This document shows positions 1-12,159 of a stretch of DNA of 64,000 nt, in pieces. A program made the position numbers and the translations under genes. The notes below the pieces were generated by a model. That model searched no databases. It saw only the letters and a program-made list of their open reading frames with translations, and had not been told where the DNA came from. The stretch's first letter is position 1, and each line of letters starts with the position of its first letter. This stretch comes from Larix kaempferi (Eukaryota > Streptophyta > Pinopsida > Pinales > Pinaceae), in the NCBI GenBank assembly GCA_027924585.1, contig BSBM01000372.1, positions 32,854,001-32,918,000 of the forward strand, given 5' to 3'.

Positions 1-1211
1 GCTCTGGTTTCTTCGTGTTCTTCTTGAGAAATCCTATAAATATCATATGTTTCACCATATGCAAGGATAAATAATGAACAAGAAATTTGTTTTTTAACAT
101 GATTAGAATGACTATAATATTTATCCTTCTTAGGATTCTTAACAAATTTATGTTCATAACTATCATGAACCATAAAAAATTCTTCCCCTTTTTATCAAAA
201 GTGTGACATTCAAAATGATTTTAAGATAACCGTTTCTTCAACCAAAACAGTTGGCATTTGTTTTTCAACTTCAATAAGGATAAACAATCAGATCTTCATT
301 ATCCAAAATGCAAAGGAATATTCTTTGAGCATAAAATTCTAAACATTGTTGTTTTAAAGAAGATTATAATTAAATCTGATTTGCAGGATTTTCAAAGGAT
401 ATATTACTGAAAAATACCCCAATTTGAAAATTCTGTAATCTTGACATGCAAACCATATGACACATTGAAGGCTATAATATGTTCTGTTACTGGCATACTG
501 AAAAATAGAAACTAATCAAACTGATAACATGCTATACCTCTAAAAATCATAACTACAAACTAATATTATTATGTACTAGTGCTCTTACAAAAATCCATCC
601 AGTGTAAACCAACATGCTCTATATACAAAATGAAAACTAAAAGTATTCTACTTGTATAAAAAACAAAGTACTGAAAAGTACTTGCTCCAATGTCTTCTTC
701 CGTTGGGTTACAGAGTCTTTATTCCACAATTCTATTCTACTGCATATCATGTCCACTGCAAATCAACTGAAAATCCAATGCTCAAATGGTGAGCTTATTT
801 ATGTACATGTCCTACTCTAACCAATGGAAATCAAGTTGATCATGTATATACAAATTTCTGGTGCAACCAAACAAACATTGGGCTGACAAAATCATCGTCT
901 TCTTTGCAGCTGGAGGAAAAAATGCACAAATACATAAATTTGTGCAAAAAACATGTAATATGTAGCATAAAATTACTACTTCAACTTGATTGCATGTTGA
1001 ATGCTGCAATGTTTTGAACTTCTGGAAACATTGACTCCATGTAGAGAGCCACGTGATCATGAAGAATATAGAAAAGGTCTAGCTGATCTAGAAACTGTTT
1101 CTCTAGAAAAATTGCTTTATTCAACAAGCTATGCTCATTTATAGTTTCTGCTCCATGGTTAATGTTATTGAACATAATTTTTTGATGGTTCTTGCAGGTC
1201 TAGTTTCAGAA
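1..1211 (-). mobile_element. Element G interior, 3' part (copy 1)
   Basis: This is the duplicate of 6685-7896 and a diverged homologue of ~22930-24140. The minus strand has open stretches that keep the same frame in all three copies: one at about 1-190 (includes AYGETYDIYRISQ) and one at about 980-1180 (includes NEHSLLNKAIF). I recognise no family. The middle part, about 260-980, shows no convincing coding frame. The segment stops exactly at the element A LTR, and its last five bases, CAGAA, are the A target site. Confidence 0.7.
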
Positions 1212-1586
1212 TGTTAGGAACCCATGTCAATCCTTGTCTTTACTTTGTTAGCATATTGTTGTTGGACGCATATGCTTTTTAAGTCGTCTCGTAGTATTTG
1301 TTGATCCATAGTTTCTATTAGCCCATGGTATTTACCCATAGTATTGGATGCATATGCTTTGTAAATCGTCCCGTAGTATTATATGTTCCATGGTATTGAC
1401 CCATAGTATTGGGCATAGACTTATTATATAAGTGTGTGTTGAGGCCAATGAAGGTACCGTGAAGTTATTTTGTATTGAGCTTACTCAAAGGAGGTTTCCC
1501 CCTCGAAGTGGCCCACGATAAATAAAAATATTCTGTGATATAATATATCATGTATTTCATCAATTAATTGTTGCAGGTTCTTCGCA
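1212..1586 (+). mobile_element. Element A 5' LTR (copy 1, 375 bp)
   Basis: It begins TGTTAGGAACC and ends GGTTCTTCGCA. The other A LTRs at 7897-8271 and 18824-19198 have exactly the same length. It is preceded by CAGAA, the same pentamer that follows the 3' LTR at 19199-19203. A TATA-like TATATAAG lies at about 1425-1432. The LTR contains an internal duplication of a ~75 bp piece that carries GCATATGCTT and CATAGTATTG. Confidence 0.95.
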
Positions 1587-1588
1587 TT

Positions 1589-1600
1589 TGGTATCATAGC
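1589..1600 (+). other. Element A primer-binding site (copy 1)
   Basis: TGGTATCATAGC starts two bases after the LTR. It differs by one base from the usual plant initiator-Met tRNA primer site TGGTATCAGAGC. The stretch from here to gag (1601-2624) is untranslated leader. Confidence 0.85.
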
Positions 1601-2042
1601 ACTTTCTTGGGCTCGTTGGGTGACCTTTCTACCAAAATTATTTTTCGCATCTATTGCAGGTTCGGATCTAGGAATAATCCCTATCCACTTAAATGTGGGA
1701 AGTACTTGGGCATAATCCCTAAAACTCATTGTGAGGAGTACCACAGGAACCCTGAAGTAGCTGGCCCATTGAGAGGACATGCCAGCAAAAAGGAAAATGA
1801 CCCCTACCTGATTGACTAGTTCCCACCCGTAAGGTAAACCAAGAGTTGTAGTTTGTGGCAAAAAGGTTATCAGTTTTACCTGAGCTGTGGAGTGAGGGGT
1901 ACTGCCCCAATACACAAGCCGTTAGACAGCATTGGTGGCCGAGTGAATCCCCTGAACCATTACAAAACCGAGCATACCTGGGGCCCATATCTATTTCCAG
2001 CTGCTAAATCGCAGATTACATCTATCCAGACCTGTTGCCGAT

Positions 2043-2180
2043 CACTTCTGCACTGTTGCAGATCCATCTGTTTCTGAACACTTCCATGCCATTGAAGATC
2101 CATCTGTTTCCAATCACTTCTTCACCGTTGCAAATCCATCTGTTTCCAATCACTTCCGCGTCGTTGCAGATCCATTCCGA
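2043..2180 (+). repeat. 36 bp tandem repeat in element A leader (copy 1)
   Basis: CACTTC...TTGCAGATCCATCTGTTTCC recurs with starts at 2043, 2079, 2115 and 2151, an exact 36 bp period with substitutions. Both strands stay open across the array because 36 is a multiple of three. I take the resulting ORFs as composition artefacts. Confidence 0.85.
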
Positions 2181-2624
2181 AAAAAAATTTGTTTTTTCAC
2201 AATATCTCCTTTGTTTTAACTCTATTTCCCTTGAAAATTCATTGACATCCTTGCAATCCCATTCTCCATATTTCATTCCTAAGGACCCTATCCCAAATTC
2301 CACTTCCCAAAGCCAGAAATCCCACATTTGTTTATTTTTAGGGTTTTCCATAACTTCTTTGATTTTCACCCAATCACCTTCAAATTTTGCCACCATGTTC
2401 ATTCCCTATTTTTGCTTCTTTGTCCCTCTCTAATAATTTTTCTCATTCTTTCACCCTGCTTCTGAAATCCTCATTTTATGCTTCCCTGTCCATTCAAACG
2501 TGTCCAAAACCTAGTCAAACCCCAATTGCCCATCAAAGTTTTTCCCAAATCCAAATTTCCCTTTACTAAATAAGCTTATGTTTGTGTTTTTCTACCCATT
2601 CACAAAACAAAACAAAAAAAACTC

Positions 2625-3518
2625 TTGGTTATGTTTGTTACCCGCGCAGGAGCACAAATCATGGGGGAAGAACTTGCAGCCCTCAAAACAAAATTCCAAG
2701 ATTTGGATGAAAAAATTCTCAGCCTCCATCTTCAACATTCAACCATGAATACTGGGTTCTCTTCTTCCAGCAATTTTCATGGGCCGAAGCTTGATTTTCC
2801 TTTCTTCAATGGTAATGATCCAACTGGATGGATATATCGAGCAGAACAATATTTCAGTCTGCATAATACTTTTGATATCCAAAAAGTTCCACTTGCATCC
2901 TTTCATTTGGAACAAGAAGCCCTTCAATGGTACCATTGGTACATCAAGGCTCATGACGAGCCAAAATGGACAAATTTTTGCCAACTCCTTTTGCAACGAT
3001 TTGGTCTTAATGCTTTTGATGATTTCATAGGAGCACTCACTAAACTTCGCCAAATTGGAATTGTGAGAGAGTATTAGACATAAATTGAGAAACTAGCTAA
3101 TCACATAGAAGGATTGTTTGATGAATTCTACATGAGTTGTTTTATCAGTGGTTTTAAGCATGAAATATACTCGGAGATTAAAATGTTATGTCCTAACACA
3201 ATGATGGAAGTCCTAGGGTTGGCTAAGTTGGCGGAGGACAAGATCACATCCCAATAACGCTCCAAATCCACTTTTGTTCCATTTAGAAATATGGTTTCCC
3301 AACGACCTCCCATCATGCTAGCTCCTCGCACAACTCCTATCAAGCATTTGTCTGAAGCAGAGATGCAGGCATGTACAGAAAAATGGATTTGTTATAATTG
3401 TGATGAGAAATTCACTCGGGGACATAGATGTGTTGAGCAAGAGCTCTATCTCTTAGATGTGGATTCTCCGCCTGCCTATGAACTTGGTGGAGAAGCTCCA
3501 AACACACTAGATGATTAG
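2625..3518 (+). pseudogene. gag: Element A gag, broken (copy 1)
   Basis: This is the Ty3/gypsy capsid-nucleocapsid gene, whose product packages the element RNA in cytoplasmic particles. The start is at 2625 or 2631 (MFVTRAG...). The capsid region includes DFPFFNGNDPTGWIYRAEQY at about residues 53-75, a typical plant gypsy gag signature. A CCHC zinc knuckle, CYNCDEKFTRGHRC, lies at about 3391-3432. In-frame stops at 3075 and about 3255 break the frame, so no full Gag can be made. Copy 2 (9315-10142) shares the architecture but has other stops. Assignment to the gypsy superfamily is firm; the clade is probably chromovirus-like, judged from the RNase H and integrase further down. Confidence 0.85.
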
Positions 3519-4648
3519 GTCGACATTCAGCAGCTGCCTGTTGACCCTCTGTCTCCGGACGACCACCCAGAGATATCTTTCCATGCTTTAGTCAGAGTCA
3601 CCACCCCACAAACAATGTGTCAAGGGTTACTTCAAAAGGATCCCTCTTACAATACTCATTGATTATGGTATCAATCATAACTTCATTGACCCTCAGATTG
3701 CAAAACAGGCTGATTGTTTTGTCCATCCTTGCTCCAACTTTGAAGTCATGATTGCCAATGGGGGCACCTTACCTTGCAAGGGGAAGTGTCGCAATGTGCA
3801 TATCTCTATGGAAGATTATAACCTGCGCTCTGACATGTTTGTCTTGTCCTTAGGCGAATGTGATGTGGTTTTGGGCGCTCAATGGTTACGCACACTTGGC
3901 CCCATCGTATGGGATTTTGCTAAACTTTGGATGTAGTTTTCAGTCAATGGGAAACAATACACATTTATGGGATTACAACTAGAGTCTCTCCACATCATCA
4001 GTTCACATCGCCAGGAAAAGATCCTTAATAAGAATTCACATGGTGTAATCGCTTAGCTCCACCATTCCATTCAGATGCACCCATCAACTGTCTCCACTAC
4101 TCCCTTGGATAGATATGCAGGTGTCTTTGCTGAACCAATGGACTTGCCACCTTCAAGAGACCTTTCCGGTAAGAAATTAGCCGCATCTAAATCTGAGAAG
4201 GAAATGACGGCTATTTTGCATGCAGTACAGAAGTCGTAGCCATACCTATTAGGCAATTATTTTTGCATCAATACTGATCACCAGAGTCTGAAAATTTTCA
4301 TGGAACAATGGGTCTCCTCCCCAACACACCCGAAATGGGTTATACAACTCATGGGTTATTCCTATGCGATCACTTACAAGAAGGGTAAGGACGATCTAGT
4401 GGAGGATGCTCCTTCTCACACATTTGATGCCCCAGTTTCTCTTTCAGCTATTTCTCTACTTGTTCCAAATTGGTTGCAATTTGTTCAACAAGGATATGTC
4501 TTCTATGAAATCCATGCTTCTCCATCGGCAGGGCACTCTGGGTTCCTCACAACATATGACCGGGAACAATGTAACTTCTTTTGGCATGGACTGAAAATGA
4601 CAATTAAACAAATGGTGGTTGACTGTGATACTTTCCAGGTCAACAAGG
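3519..4648 (+). pseudogene. pol: Element A pol remnant: protease, RNase H, integrase N-terminus (copy 1)
   Basis: The order is protease remnant, RNase H, integrase zinc region. The protease has LIDYGINHNF where copy 2 has LIDSGITHNF, so the catalytic D-S-G is lost. Near 4157 the sequence jumps from a pre-RT segment (VFAEPMDLPPSRD) straight into RNase H (LSGKKLA, then NTDHQSLK). The whole reverse transcriptase is missing, and the same junction is present in copy 2, so the deletion predates the tandem duplication. The integrase zinc finger has CDTF where CDTC is usual. Several stops (for example at 3516-3518, 3934 and 4237) interrupt the frame. The sequence ends at 4648, where the element B LTR begins. 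Confidence 0.85.
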
Positions 4649-5218
4649 TGTTAATTTTTTAGCATTAATTCAATATACTCTGGGATCTTTACTGAGAGAA
4701 TAACATGTACAGCATATCAAGTATAACAATGCATATCAATCACACCAAGCAATCACATGAGACAATAGACACACATAGTTTCACTAGGGAAAACCATAAA
4801 GGTGAAAAACCCCACAACTTCCTCAGAGATAGAAAGAGCAATGATACAACCAAAGTCCAACCAAAGTACAAGAAATAGTCTTCTACTAGCAGCTCCTCCT
4901 CCTCCTCAACTAGTGCACCACTTTCCAAGTGATGTACAAGTGAATAATGAGATGATCAAATAGAGAGATCCCGCTCTCTATTTATACTTGTTCTGAGCAA
5001 CTTAATAAACCTATGGGGCCAACTTGTCTAACTCAGCCTAACAACCCCATGTTACATAATTCGGGCCGACCCCTCTACTAGGTGGTCTAATAACCCATCA
5101 GCAAGTTACACCACTTGCGACACTTGTCAATACAAATGACGACACTTCTGTATAGAGGAATAATACATCTCTATAGGAGTACAATAAAATACATTCCGAA
5201 TTTACATATACATCAACA
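4649..5218 (-). mobile_element. Element B 3' LTR (copy 1, 570 bp)
   Basis: It runs from TGTTAATTTTTTAGC to CATCAACA on the plus strand. It is the duplicate of 11332-11895 and homologous to 17724-18305. It is preceded by the B target site CAAGG (4644-4648). The minus strand has a TATA box (TATAAATA) beside GAGAGCGGGATC. This is an extra LTR created by the segmental duplication, not by a separate insertion. Confidence 0.93.
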
Positions 5219-6209
5219 CTCCCTCTTAACTAGGAAGGTATTTCTCGACACAGATCTTCTAGCACAAGTCTTCATCTCTGGATCATCATCAGCAAATCAT
5301 CATCCTCGAATCATCGTCATCGTCACTGCTGTTGCTATCTCAATCAATCTCCAATCTACTCGTCATAGGAAGTTCTACAGAGCCAGTCCTTTTTCATACT
5401 GAATGTAGCCTCACCATTTGTAGGTCTTCATCATCACTGGCCATACTGTAGAATCCTCAGGACTTATTACGTGCGTCACAAAACCCGGCTGTAGCATCCC
5501 TGGATATTACGAGCACACAACTCTACCTGTTGGATCTCCCAGGAGCACATTACATGTGACCCCATCACAAAACCTAGTTGTAGCATCCCAGGATGTTATG
5601 AGCACACAACTCTACCTATCGAATCTCCTAGGAGCATATTACATGTGATCTCACCACAAAACCTGGCTGTAACATCCCAGGCTTTTACGAGCACTCAGCT
5701 CTACTTGTAGGATCTTCCAGGAGCATATTACATGTGGTCATGGAAAAACCTAGCTGTAGCATCCCAGGCTATTACGAGCACTCAGCTTTACCTGTCGGAT
5801 CTCCCAGGAGCACATTTCATGCCATAGGACAAAACCTCGAAAGAGCATCCTAGGCTGTTACGAGCACACAGCTCTACCTGTCAGATCTCCCAGGACTGGA
5901 TTATATGTCCTCCCAAAGCAAAACCTCGAAAGAGCATTTTCCAGATATCCCAGGGCCACATTACATGCCATAGGAAAAAACTCGAAAGACTATCTGCAAA
6001 CCTCCCAGGACTGGATTATATGCTTATCTGCACAACCTGTCCATGACCATAGAGTATCATCCTGATACTCTCCATACATCATCCTAATGTACATCAACAC
6101 ATGATCATCCTGATCATCATCATAGCATCATCCTGATACATATCATCTGGAGCAACATCCTGAAGCTCGTCATCCATGATCATCCTGATCATACAGTGCA
6201 TCCACCTGA
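5219..6209 (-). repeat. Element B 3' region with ~88 bp repeats (copy 1, truncated)
   Basis: No gene is present. Next to the LTR lies the purine tract AAGAGGGAG (minus strand). From about 5490 to 5960 a unit of 86-89 bp recurs about five times, with the cores GTAGCATCCCAGG and GGATCTCCCAGGAGCACA. From about 6030 a second, shorter repeat rich in GATCATCCTGATCAT follows and is cut off at 6209 by the duplication junction. Confidence 0.85.
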
Positions 6210-6519
6210 AGAATAACTACTCATTCTGCAGTGCGATATATTTTGCATTTGTGCCCTGCGCTACATAATGAAAAAGTATGCATACTGGAAGATAAAGCTG
6301 GATCAAAGCTGAGAACTTGCATATAATTAGAACAAAGCAATCTCCAAACATTCATGCAATCTCCAACACACAAACACAATAAGAACTTGGATGCTGGTGA
6401 ACAATAGTTTTCTTGCACATTCTATAGTGCCACAGGCTTTGACTAACTGACATATGTGTTGCATAATCTTGAAAATGAGCCATATTATCTTTTTTAATAG
6501 GTAGGTTTTAGCACTAACA
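6210..6519 (-). mobile_element. Element G 3' LTR, truncated
   Basis: On the minus strand it starts TGTTAGTGCTAAAACC at 6519 and aligns with the first ~320 bases of the complete G LTR (22762 downward). Both share CTGCGCTACATAATGAAAAAG and the ACACAAACACAATAAGAACTTGG block. The rest of this LTR was removed at the duplication breakpoint (6210). Confidence 0.8.
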
Positions 6520-7896
6520 TTGGCTCCAACTGGGGATAGTGATCTCCCTATGAGGCATTAAGAACCTGTAGATTTGTTCCTTCATTCTGAAAATCAATGT
6601 AGCTCAAGACGCACTTTGGTGAATGCATACTAAAAATAAAGTTGCAATTTGAATATGTGTTGAAAACAACCATTCCACATTAGTGCTCTGGTTTCTTCGT
6701 GTTCTTCTTGAGAAATCCTATAAATATCATATGTTTCACCATATGCAAGGCCAGATAATGAAAAAGAAATTTGTTTTTTAACATGATTAGAATGACTATA
6801 ATATTTATCCTTCTTAAGATTCTTAACAAATTTATGTTCATAACTATCATGAACTATAAAAAATTCTTCCCTTTTTTATCAAAAGTGTGAGATTCAAAAT
6901 GATTTTAAGATAACCGTTTCTTCAACCAAAATAGCTGGCATTTTTTTTTTCAACTTCAATAAGGATAAACAATCATATCTTCATTATCCAAAATGCAAAG
7001 GAATATTCTTTGAGCATAAAATTCTAAACATTGTTGTTTTAAAGAAGATTATAATTAAATCTGATTTGTAGGATTTTCAAAGGACATATTATTGAAAAAT
7101 ACCCCAATTTGAAAATTCTGTAATCTTGGCATGCAAACCATATGACACATTGAAGGCTATAATATGTTCTGTTACTGGCATACTGAAAAATAGAAACTAA
7201 TCAAACTGATAACATGCTATACCTCTAAAAATCATAACTACAAACTAATATTATTATGTACTAGTGCTCTTAAAAAAATCCATCCATTGTAAACCAACAT
7301 GCTCTATATACAAAATGAAAACTGAAAGTATTCTACTTGTATAAAAAACAAACTACTGAAAATTACTTGCACCAGTGTCTTCTTCCGTTGGGTTACAGAG
7401 TCTTTATTCCACAATTCTATTCTACTGCATATCATGTCAACTGCAAATCAACTGAAAATCCAATGCTTAAATGGTGAGCTTATTTATGTACATGTCCTAC
7501 TCTAACCAATGGAAGTCAAGTTGATCATGTATATACAAATTTCTAGTGCAACCAAACAAACATTGGGCTGACAAAATCATCGTCTTCTTTGCAGCTGGAG
7601 GAAAAAATGCACAAATACATAAATTTGTGCAAAAAACATGTAATATGTAGCATAAAATTACTACTTCAACTTGATTGCATGTTGAATGCTGCAATGTTTT
7701 GAACTTCTGGAAACATTGACTCCATGTAGAGAGCCACATGATCATGAAGAATATAGAAAAGGTCTAGCTGATCTAGAAACTGCTTCTCTAGAAAAATTGC
7801 TTTATTCAACAAGCTATGCTCATTTATAGTTTCTGCTCCATGGTTAATGTTATTGAACATAATTTTTTGATGGCTCCTGTAGGTCTAGTTTCAGAA
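6520..7896 (-). mobile_element. Element G interior, 3' part (copy 2)
   Basis: It lies between the G LTR stub and the element A 5' LTR. Minus-strand coding-like stretches sit at about 6680-6880 (AYGETYDIYRISQ) and 7666-7860 (NEHSLLNKAIF). Joined across the A insertion to 19199-19413, the minus-strand frame reads on without a stop (ISKLMSPIS then ETRPARTIKK), which shows the two halves were once adjacent. The protein is not recognised. Frame changes between this copy and 22763-24262 show decay. Confidence 0.75.
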
Positions 7897-8271
7897 TGTT
7901 AGGAACCCATGTCAACTCTTGTCTTTACTTTGTTAGTATATTGTTGTTGGACGCATATGCTTTGTAAGTCGTCCCGTAGTATTTGTTGATCCATAGTTTC
8001 TATTAGCCCATGGTATTTACCCATAGTATTGGACGCATATGCTTTGTAAGTCGTCCCGTAGTATTATATGTTCCATTGTATTGATCCATAGTATTGGGCA
8101 TAGGCTTATTATATAAGTGTGTGTTGAGGTCAATGAAGGTACTGTGATGTTATTTTGTATTGAGCTTGCTCAAAGGAGGTTTCCCCCTCAAAGTGGTTGA
8201 CGATCAATAAAAATATTCTGTGATCTGATATATCGTGTATTTCATCAATTAATTGTTGCAGGTTCTTTGCA
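7897..8271 (+). mobile_element. Element A 5' LTR (copy 2, 375 bp)
   Basis: It begins TGTTAGGAACCC and ends GGTTCTTTGCA. It is preceded by the target-site copy CAGAA (7892-7896) and followed by the primer-binding site TGGTATCATAGC at 8274-8285. This is the LTR contiguous with the 3' LTR at 18824-19198. Confidence 0.95.
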
Positions 8272-8727
8272 TTTGGTATCATAGCACTTTCTTGGGCTCA
8301 TTGGGTGAAATTTCTGCCAAAATTATTTTTTGCATCTGTTGTAGGTTCGGATTTGGGAATAATCCCTATCCGCTTAAATGTGGGAAGTACTTGGGCATAA
8401 TCCCTAAAACTCATTGTGAGGAGTACTACAGGAACCCTGAAGTAGCTGGCCCATTTAGAGGACCTGCCAGTGAAAAGGGAAATGACCCCTACCTGATTGA
8501 CTAGTTCCCACCCATAAGGTAAGCCAAAAGTTGTAGTTTGTGGTAAAAAGGTTATTAGTTTTACCTGAGCCATGGAGTGAGGGGTGCTGCCCCAATACAC
8601 AAGTCGTTAGACATAATTGGTGGCTGAGTGAATCCCCTGAATCGTTAAGAAGTCGAGCATACCTGGGGCCCATATCTATTTCCAGCTGCTAAATCGCAGA
8701 TTACATCTATCCAGACCTGTTGCCGAT

Positions 8728-8865
8728 CACTTATGCACCGTTGCAGATCCATCTGTTTCCAAACACTTCTGCGCCATTGAAGATCCATCTGTTTCCAATC
8801 ACTTCTACACCATTGCAGATCCATCTGTTTCCAATCACTTCCACATCGTTGCAGATCCATTCCGA
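8728..8865 (+). repeat. 36 bp tandem repeat in element A leader (copy 2)
   Basis: Same four-unit, 36 bp array as in copy 1. The units contain CACTTC and GATCCATCTGTTTCC. Confidence 0.85.
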
Positions 8866-9314
8866 TTTTTTTTTGTTTTTTCTCCATATCTCCTTTGTTT
8901 TAACTCTATTTACCTTGAAAATTCACTGACATCCTTGCAATCCCATTCTCCATATTTCATTCCTAAGGACCCTATCCCAAATTCCACTTCCCAAAGCCAT
9001 AAATCCCACATTTGTCTATTTTTAGGGTTTGCCACAACTTCTTTGATTTTCATCCAATCACCTTCAAATTTTGCCACCATGTTCATTCCCTATTTCTGCT
9101 TCTTTGTCCCTCTCTAATAATTTTTCCCATTCTTTCACCCTGCTTCTGAAATCCTCAATTTTTGCTTCCCTATCCATTCAAAAGTGTCCAAAACCTAGTC
9201 AAACCCCAATTGCCCATCAGATTTTTTGCCAAATCCAAATTTCCCTTTACTAAATAAGCTTATGTTTGTGTTTTTCTACCCATTCACAAAACAAAACAAA
9301 AAAAACTCCTGGTT

Positions 9315-10142
9315 ATGTTTGTCACCCGCGTAGGAGCACAAATCATGGGGGAAGAACTTGCAGCCCTCAAAACAAAATTCCAAGATTTGGATGAAAAAAT
9401 TCTCAGCCTCCATCTTCAACATTCAACCATGAATACTGGGTTCTCTTCTTCCAGCAATTTTCGTGGGCCAAAGCTTGATTTTCCTCACTTCAATGGTAAT
9501 GATCCGACTGGATGGATATATCGAGCATAACAATATTTCAGTTTGCATAATACTTTTGATGTCCAAAATGTTCCACTTGCATCCTTTCATTTGGAACAGG
9601 AATCCCTTCAATGGTACCATTGGTACATCAAGGCTCACGACGAGCCAAAATGGACAGATTTTTGCCAACTCCTTTTGCAACAATTTGGTCCTAATGCTTT
9701 TGATGACTTCATAGGAGCACTCACTAAACTTCGCCAAATTGGAACTGTGAGAGAGTATCAAACATAAATTGAGAAACTAGCTAATCACATAGAATGATTG
9801 TCCGATGAATTTTACATGAGTTGTTTTATCAGTGGTATTAAGGATGAAATCCACTCAGAGATTAAAATGTTCTGTCCCAACACAATGATGGAAGTCCTAG
9901 GGTTGGCTAAGTTGGCGGAGGACAAGATCACATCCCAATAACGCTCCAAATCCACTTTTGTTCCATTCAGAAATATGGTTTCCCAATGACCTCCCATCAC
10001 GCTAGCTCCTCACACAACTCCTATCAAGCATTTGTCTGAAGCAGAGATGCAGGCACGTACAGAAAAAGGGATTTGTTATAATTGTGATGAGAAATTCACT
10101 CGGGGACATAGATGTGTTGAGCAAGAGATCTATCTCTGAGAT
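9315..10142 (+). pseudogene. gag: Element A gag, broken (copy 2)
   Basis: The start MFVTRVGAQIMGEEL at 9315 matches the copy 1 start at 2631. A capsid segment (DFPHFNGNDPTGWIYRA) is followed by a stop at 9526-9530 where copy 1 has a Glu codon. A further stop lies near 9765, and another near 9950 in LAKLAEDKITSQ. The zinc knuckle CYNCDEKFTRGHRC is preserved at about 10075-10115. A stop at about 10138 separates gag from the pol frame that opens at 10143. Stops differ between the copies except for the one after TSQ, which is shared. Confidence 0.85.
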
Positions 10143-11331
10143 GTGGATTCTCCGCCTGCCTCTAAACTTGGTGCAGAAGCTCCAAACACACTAGATGATC
10201 AGGTCGACATTCGGCAGCCGCCTATTGACCCTCTATCTCCGGACGACCACCCAGAGATATCTTTCCATGCTTTAGTTGGAGTCACCACCCCACAAACAAT
10301 GTGGGTCAAGGGTTACTTCAAAAAGATCCCTCTTATAATACTCATTGATTCTGGTATCACTCATAACTTCATTGACCCTCGGATCGCCAAACAGGCTGAT
10401 TGTTTTGTCCATCCTTGCTCCAACTTTGAAGTCATGATTGCCAATGGGGGCACCTTACCTTGCAAGGGGAAGTGTCGCAATGTGCATATCTCTATGGAAG
10501 ATTATAACCTGCGCTCTGACATGTTTGTCTTGTCCTTAGGCGGATGTGATGTGGTTTTGGGCGCTCAATGGTTACGCACACTTGGCCCCATCTTATGGGA
10601 TTTCGCTGAACTTTGGATGCAATTTTTAGTCAATGGGAAACAACACACATTTATGGGATTACAACTAGAGTCTCTCCGCATCATCAGTTCACATCGCCTG
10701 AAAAATATCCTTAAGAAGAATTCACATGGTGTCATCGCTCAGCTCCATTCCATTCTGATGCACCCATCAACGGTCTCCACTACTCCCTTGGATAGATATG
10801 CAGGTGTCTTTGCTAAACCAATGGACTTTCCGCCTTCAAGAGACCTTTCCGGTAAGAAATTAGCCACATCTACATCTGAGAAGGAAATGATGGCTATTTT
10901 GCATGCAGTACAGAAGTCGCAGCCATACCTATTAGAAAATTATTTTTGCATCAATACTGATCACCAGAGTCTGAAAAATTTCATGGAACAATGGGTCTCC
11001 TCCCCAACACACCTGAAATGGGTTATACAACTCATGGGTTATTCCTATGCGATCACTTACAAGAAGGGTAAGGACAATCTGGTGGAGGATGCTCCTTCTT
11101 GCACATTTGATGCCCCAGTTTCTCTTTCATCTATTTCTCTGCTTGTTCCAAATTGGTTGCAATCTGTTTAACAGGGATATGTCTTCTATGAAATCCATGC
11201 TTCTCCATCGGTAGGGCACTCTGGGTTCCTCACAACGTATGACCGAGAACAATGTAACTTCTTTTGGCAGGGACTGAAAATGACAATTCAACAGATGGTG
11301 GTTGATTGTGATACTTTCCAGGTCAACAAGG
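10143..11331 (+). pseudogene. pol: Element A pol remnant with RT deleted (copy 2)
   Basis: A 342-codon open frame runs to 11171. The aspartic protease motif D-S-G is at residues 69-71 (LIDSGITHNF) and the flap-side VVLGAQWL follows at about residue 137. At about residue 234 the sequence passes directly from MDFPPSRD to LSGKKLATSTSEKEM, removing the entire reverse transcriptase. RNase H motifs NTDHQSLK and YKKGKDNLVEDA follow at about 271 and 306. After a stop at 11169-11171 the integrase N-terminal zinc region continues (EIHASPSVGHSGF, VVDCDTFQVNK), with Phe in place of the last Cys. The element B insertion then interrupts it. A normal gypsy pol has about 1100 residues, so this is a deletion derivative. 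Confidence 0.88.
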
Positions 11332-11895
11332 TGTTAATTTTTTAGCATTAATTCAATATACTCTAGGATCTTTACTGAGAGAAAAACATGTACAGCATAT
11401 CAATCACACCAAGCAATCACATGAGACAATAGACACACAGAGTTTCACTGGGGAAAACTATAAAGGTGAAAAACCCCACAACTTCCTCAGAGATAGAAAG
11501 AGCAATGATACAACCAAAGTCCAACCAAAGTATAAGAGATAGTCTTCTACTAGCAGCTCCTCCTCCTCCTCAACTAGTGTGCCACTTTCCGAGTGATGTA
11601 CAAGTGAATAATGAGGTGATCAAATAGAGAGATCCCGCTCTCTATTTATACTTGTTTTGAGCATCCTAATAAACCTATGGGGCCGACTTGTATAACTCAG
11701 CCTAACAACCCCAGGTTACATCATCCAGGCCGACCCCTCTACTAGGTGGTCTAATAACCCATCAGCAAGTTACACCACTTGCGACACTTCTCAATACAAA
11801 TGATGACACTTCCATATAGAGGAATAATACATCTCTATAGGAGTACAATAAAATACATAGATGAAATACATTCCGAAGTTACATATACATCAACA
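11332..11895 (-). mobile_element. Element B 3' LTR (564 bp)
   Basis: TGTTAATTTTTT to CATCAACA. It is 18 bp shorter than the 5' LTR at 17724-18305, mainly because of a 19 bp deletion between GCATATCAA repeats near 11400. Confidence 0.95.
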
Positions 11896-11904
11896 CTCCC
11901 TCTT
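11896..11904 (-). other. Element B polypurine tract
   Basis: On the minus strand AAGAGGGAG abuts the 3' LTR. The identical tract precedes the element C 3' LTR at 61005-61013. Confidence 0.8.
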
Positions 11905-12159
11905 AACTAGGAAGGTATTTCTCAACACAGATCTGCTAGCACAAGTCTTCTTCTCTGGATCATCATCAACGAATCATCATCCTCGAATCATCGTCATCGT
12001 CACTGCTGCTGCTATCTCAATCAATATCCAATCTACTTGTCATAGGAAGTTCTACAGAGCTGTTCCTTTTTCATACTGGATTTAGGCCCACCATCTGTAG
12101 GTCTTCATCATCACTGGCCATACTTTGGAATCCTCAGGACTTATTACGTGCGTCACAAA

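Larger units (their letters stand above)
1..6209. repeat. Tandem duplication, copy 1 (left end outside window)
   Basis: Position 1 aligns with 6685 and the two sequences stay collinear, at roughly 96 percent identity by eye, until 6209/12886. Copy 1 therefore starts about 470 bases before the window. It holds part of element G, the 5' LTR and interior of element A, the 3' LTR of element B and part of the B 3' region. At 6209-6210 the B sequence ends abruptly and G LTR sequence begins, with only a few bases of microhomology. Small indels separate the copies, for example a 19 bp difference inside the B LTR and a 12 bp difference near 5200/11858. Confidence 0.93.

Noticed and set aside
2022-2433. 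Overlapping ORFs of 126 and 132 codons on opposite strands in the element A leader
   Set aside because: Both are produced by the 36 bp tandem repeat, whose period is a multiple of three. The copy 2 counterparts are shorter and in altered frames.
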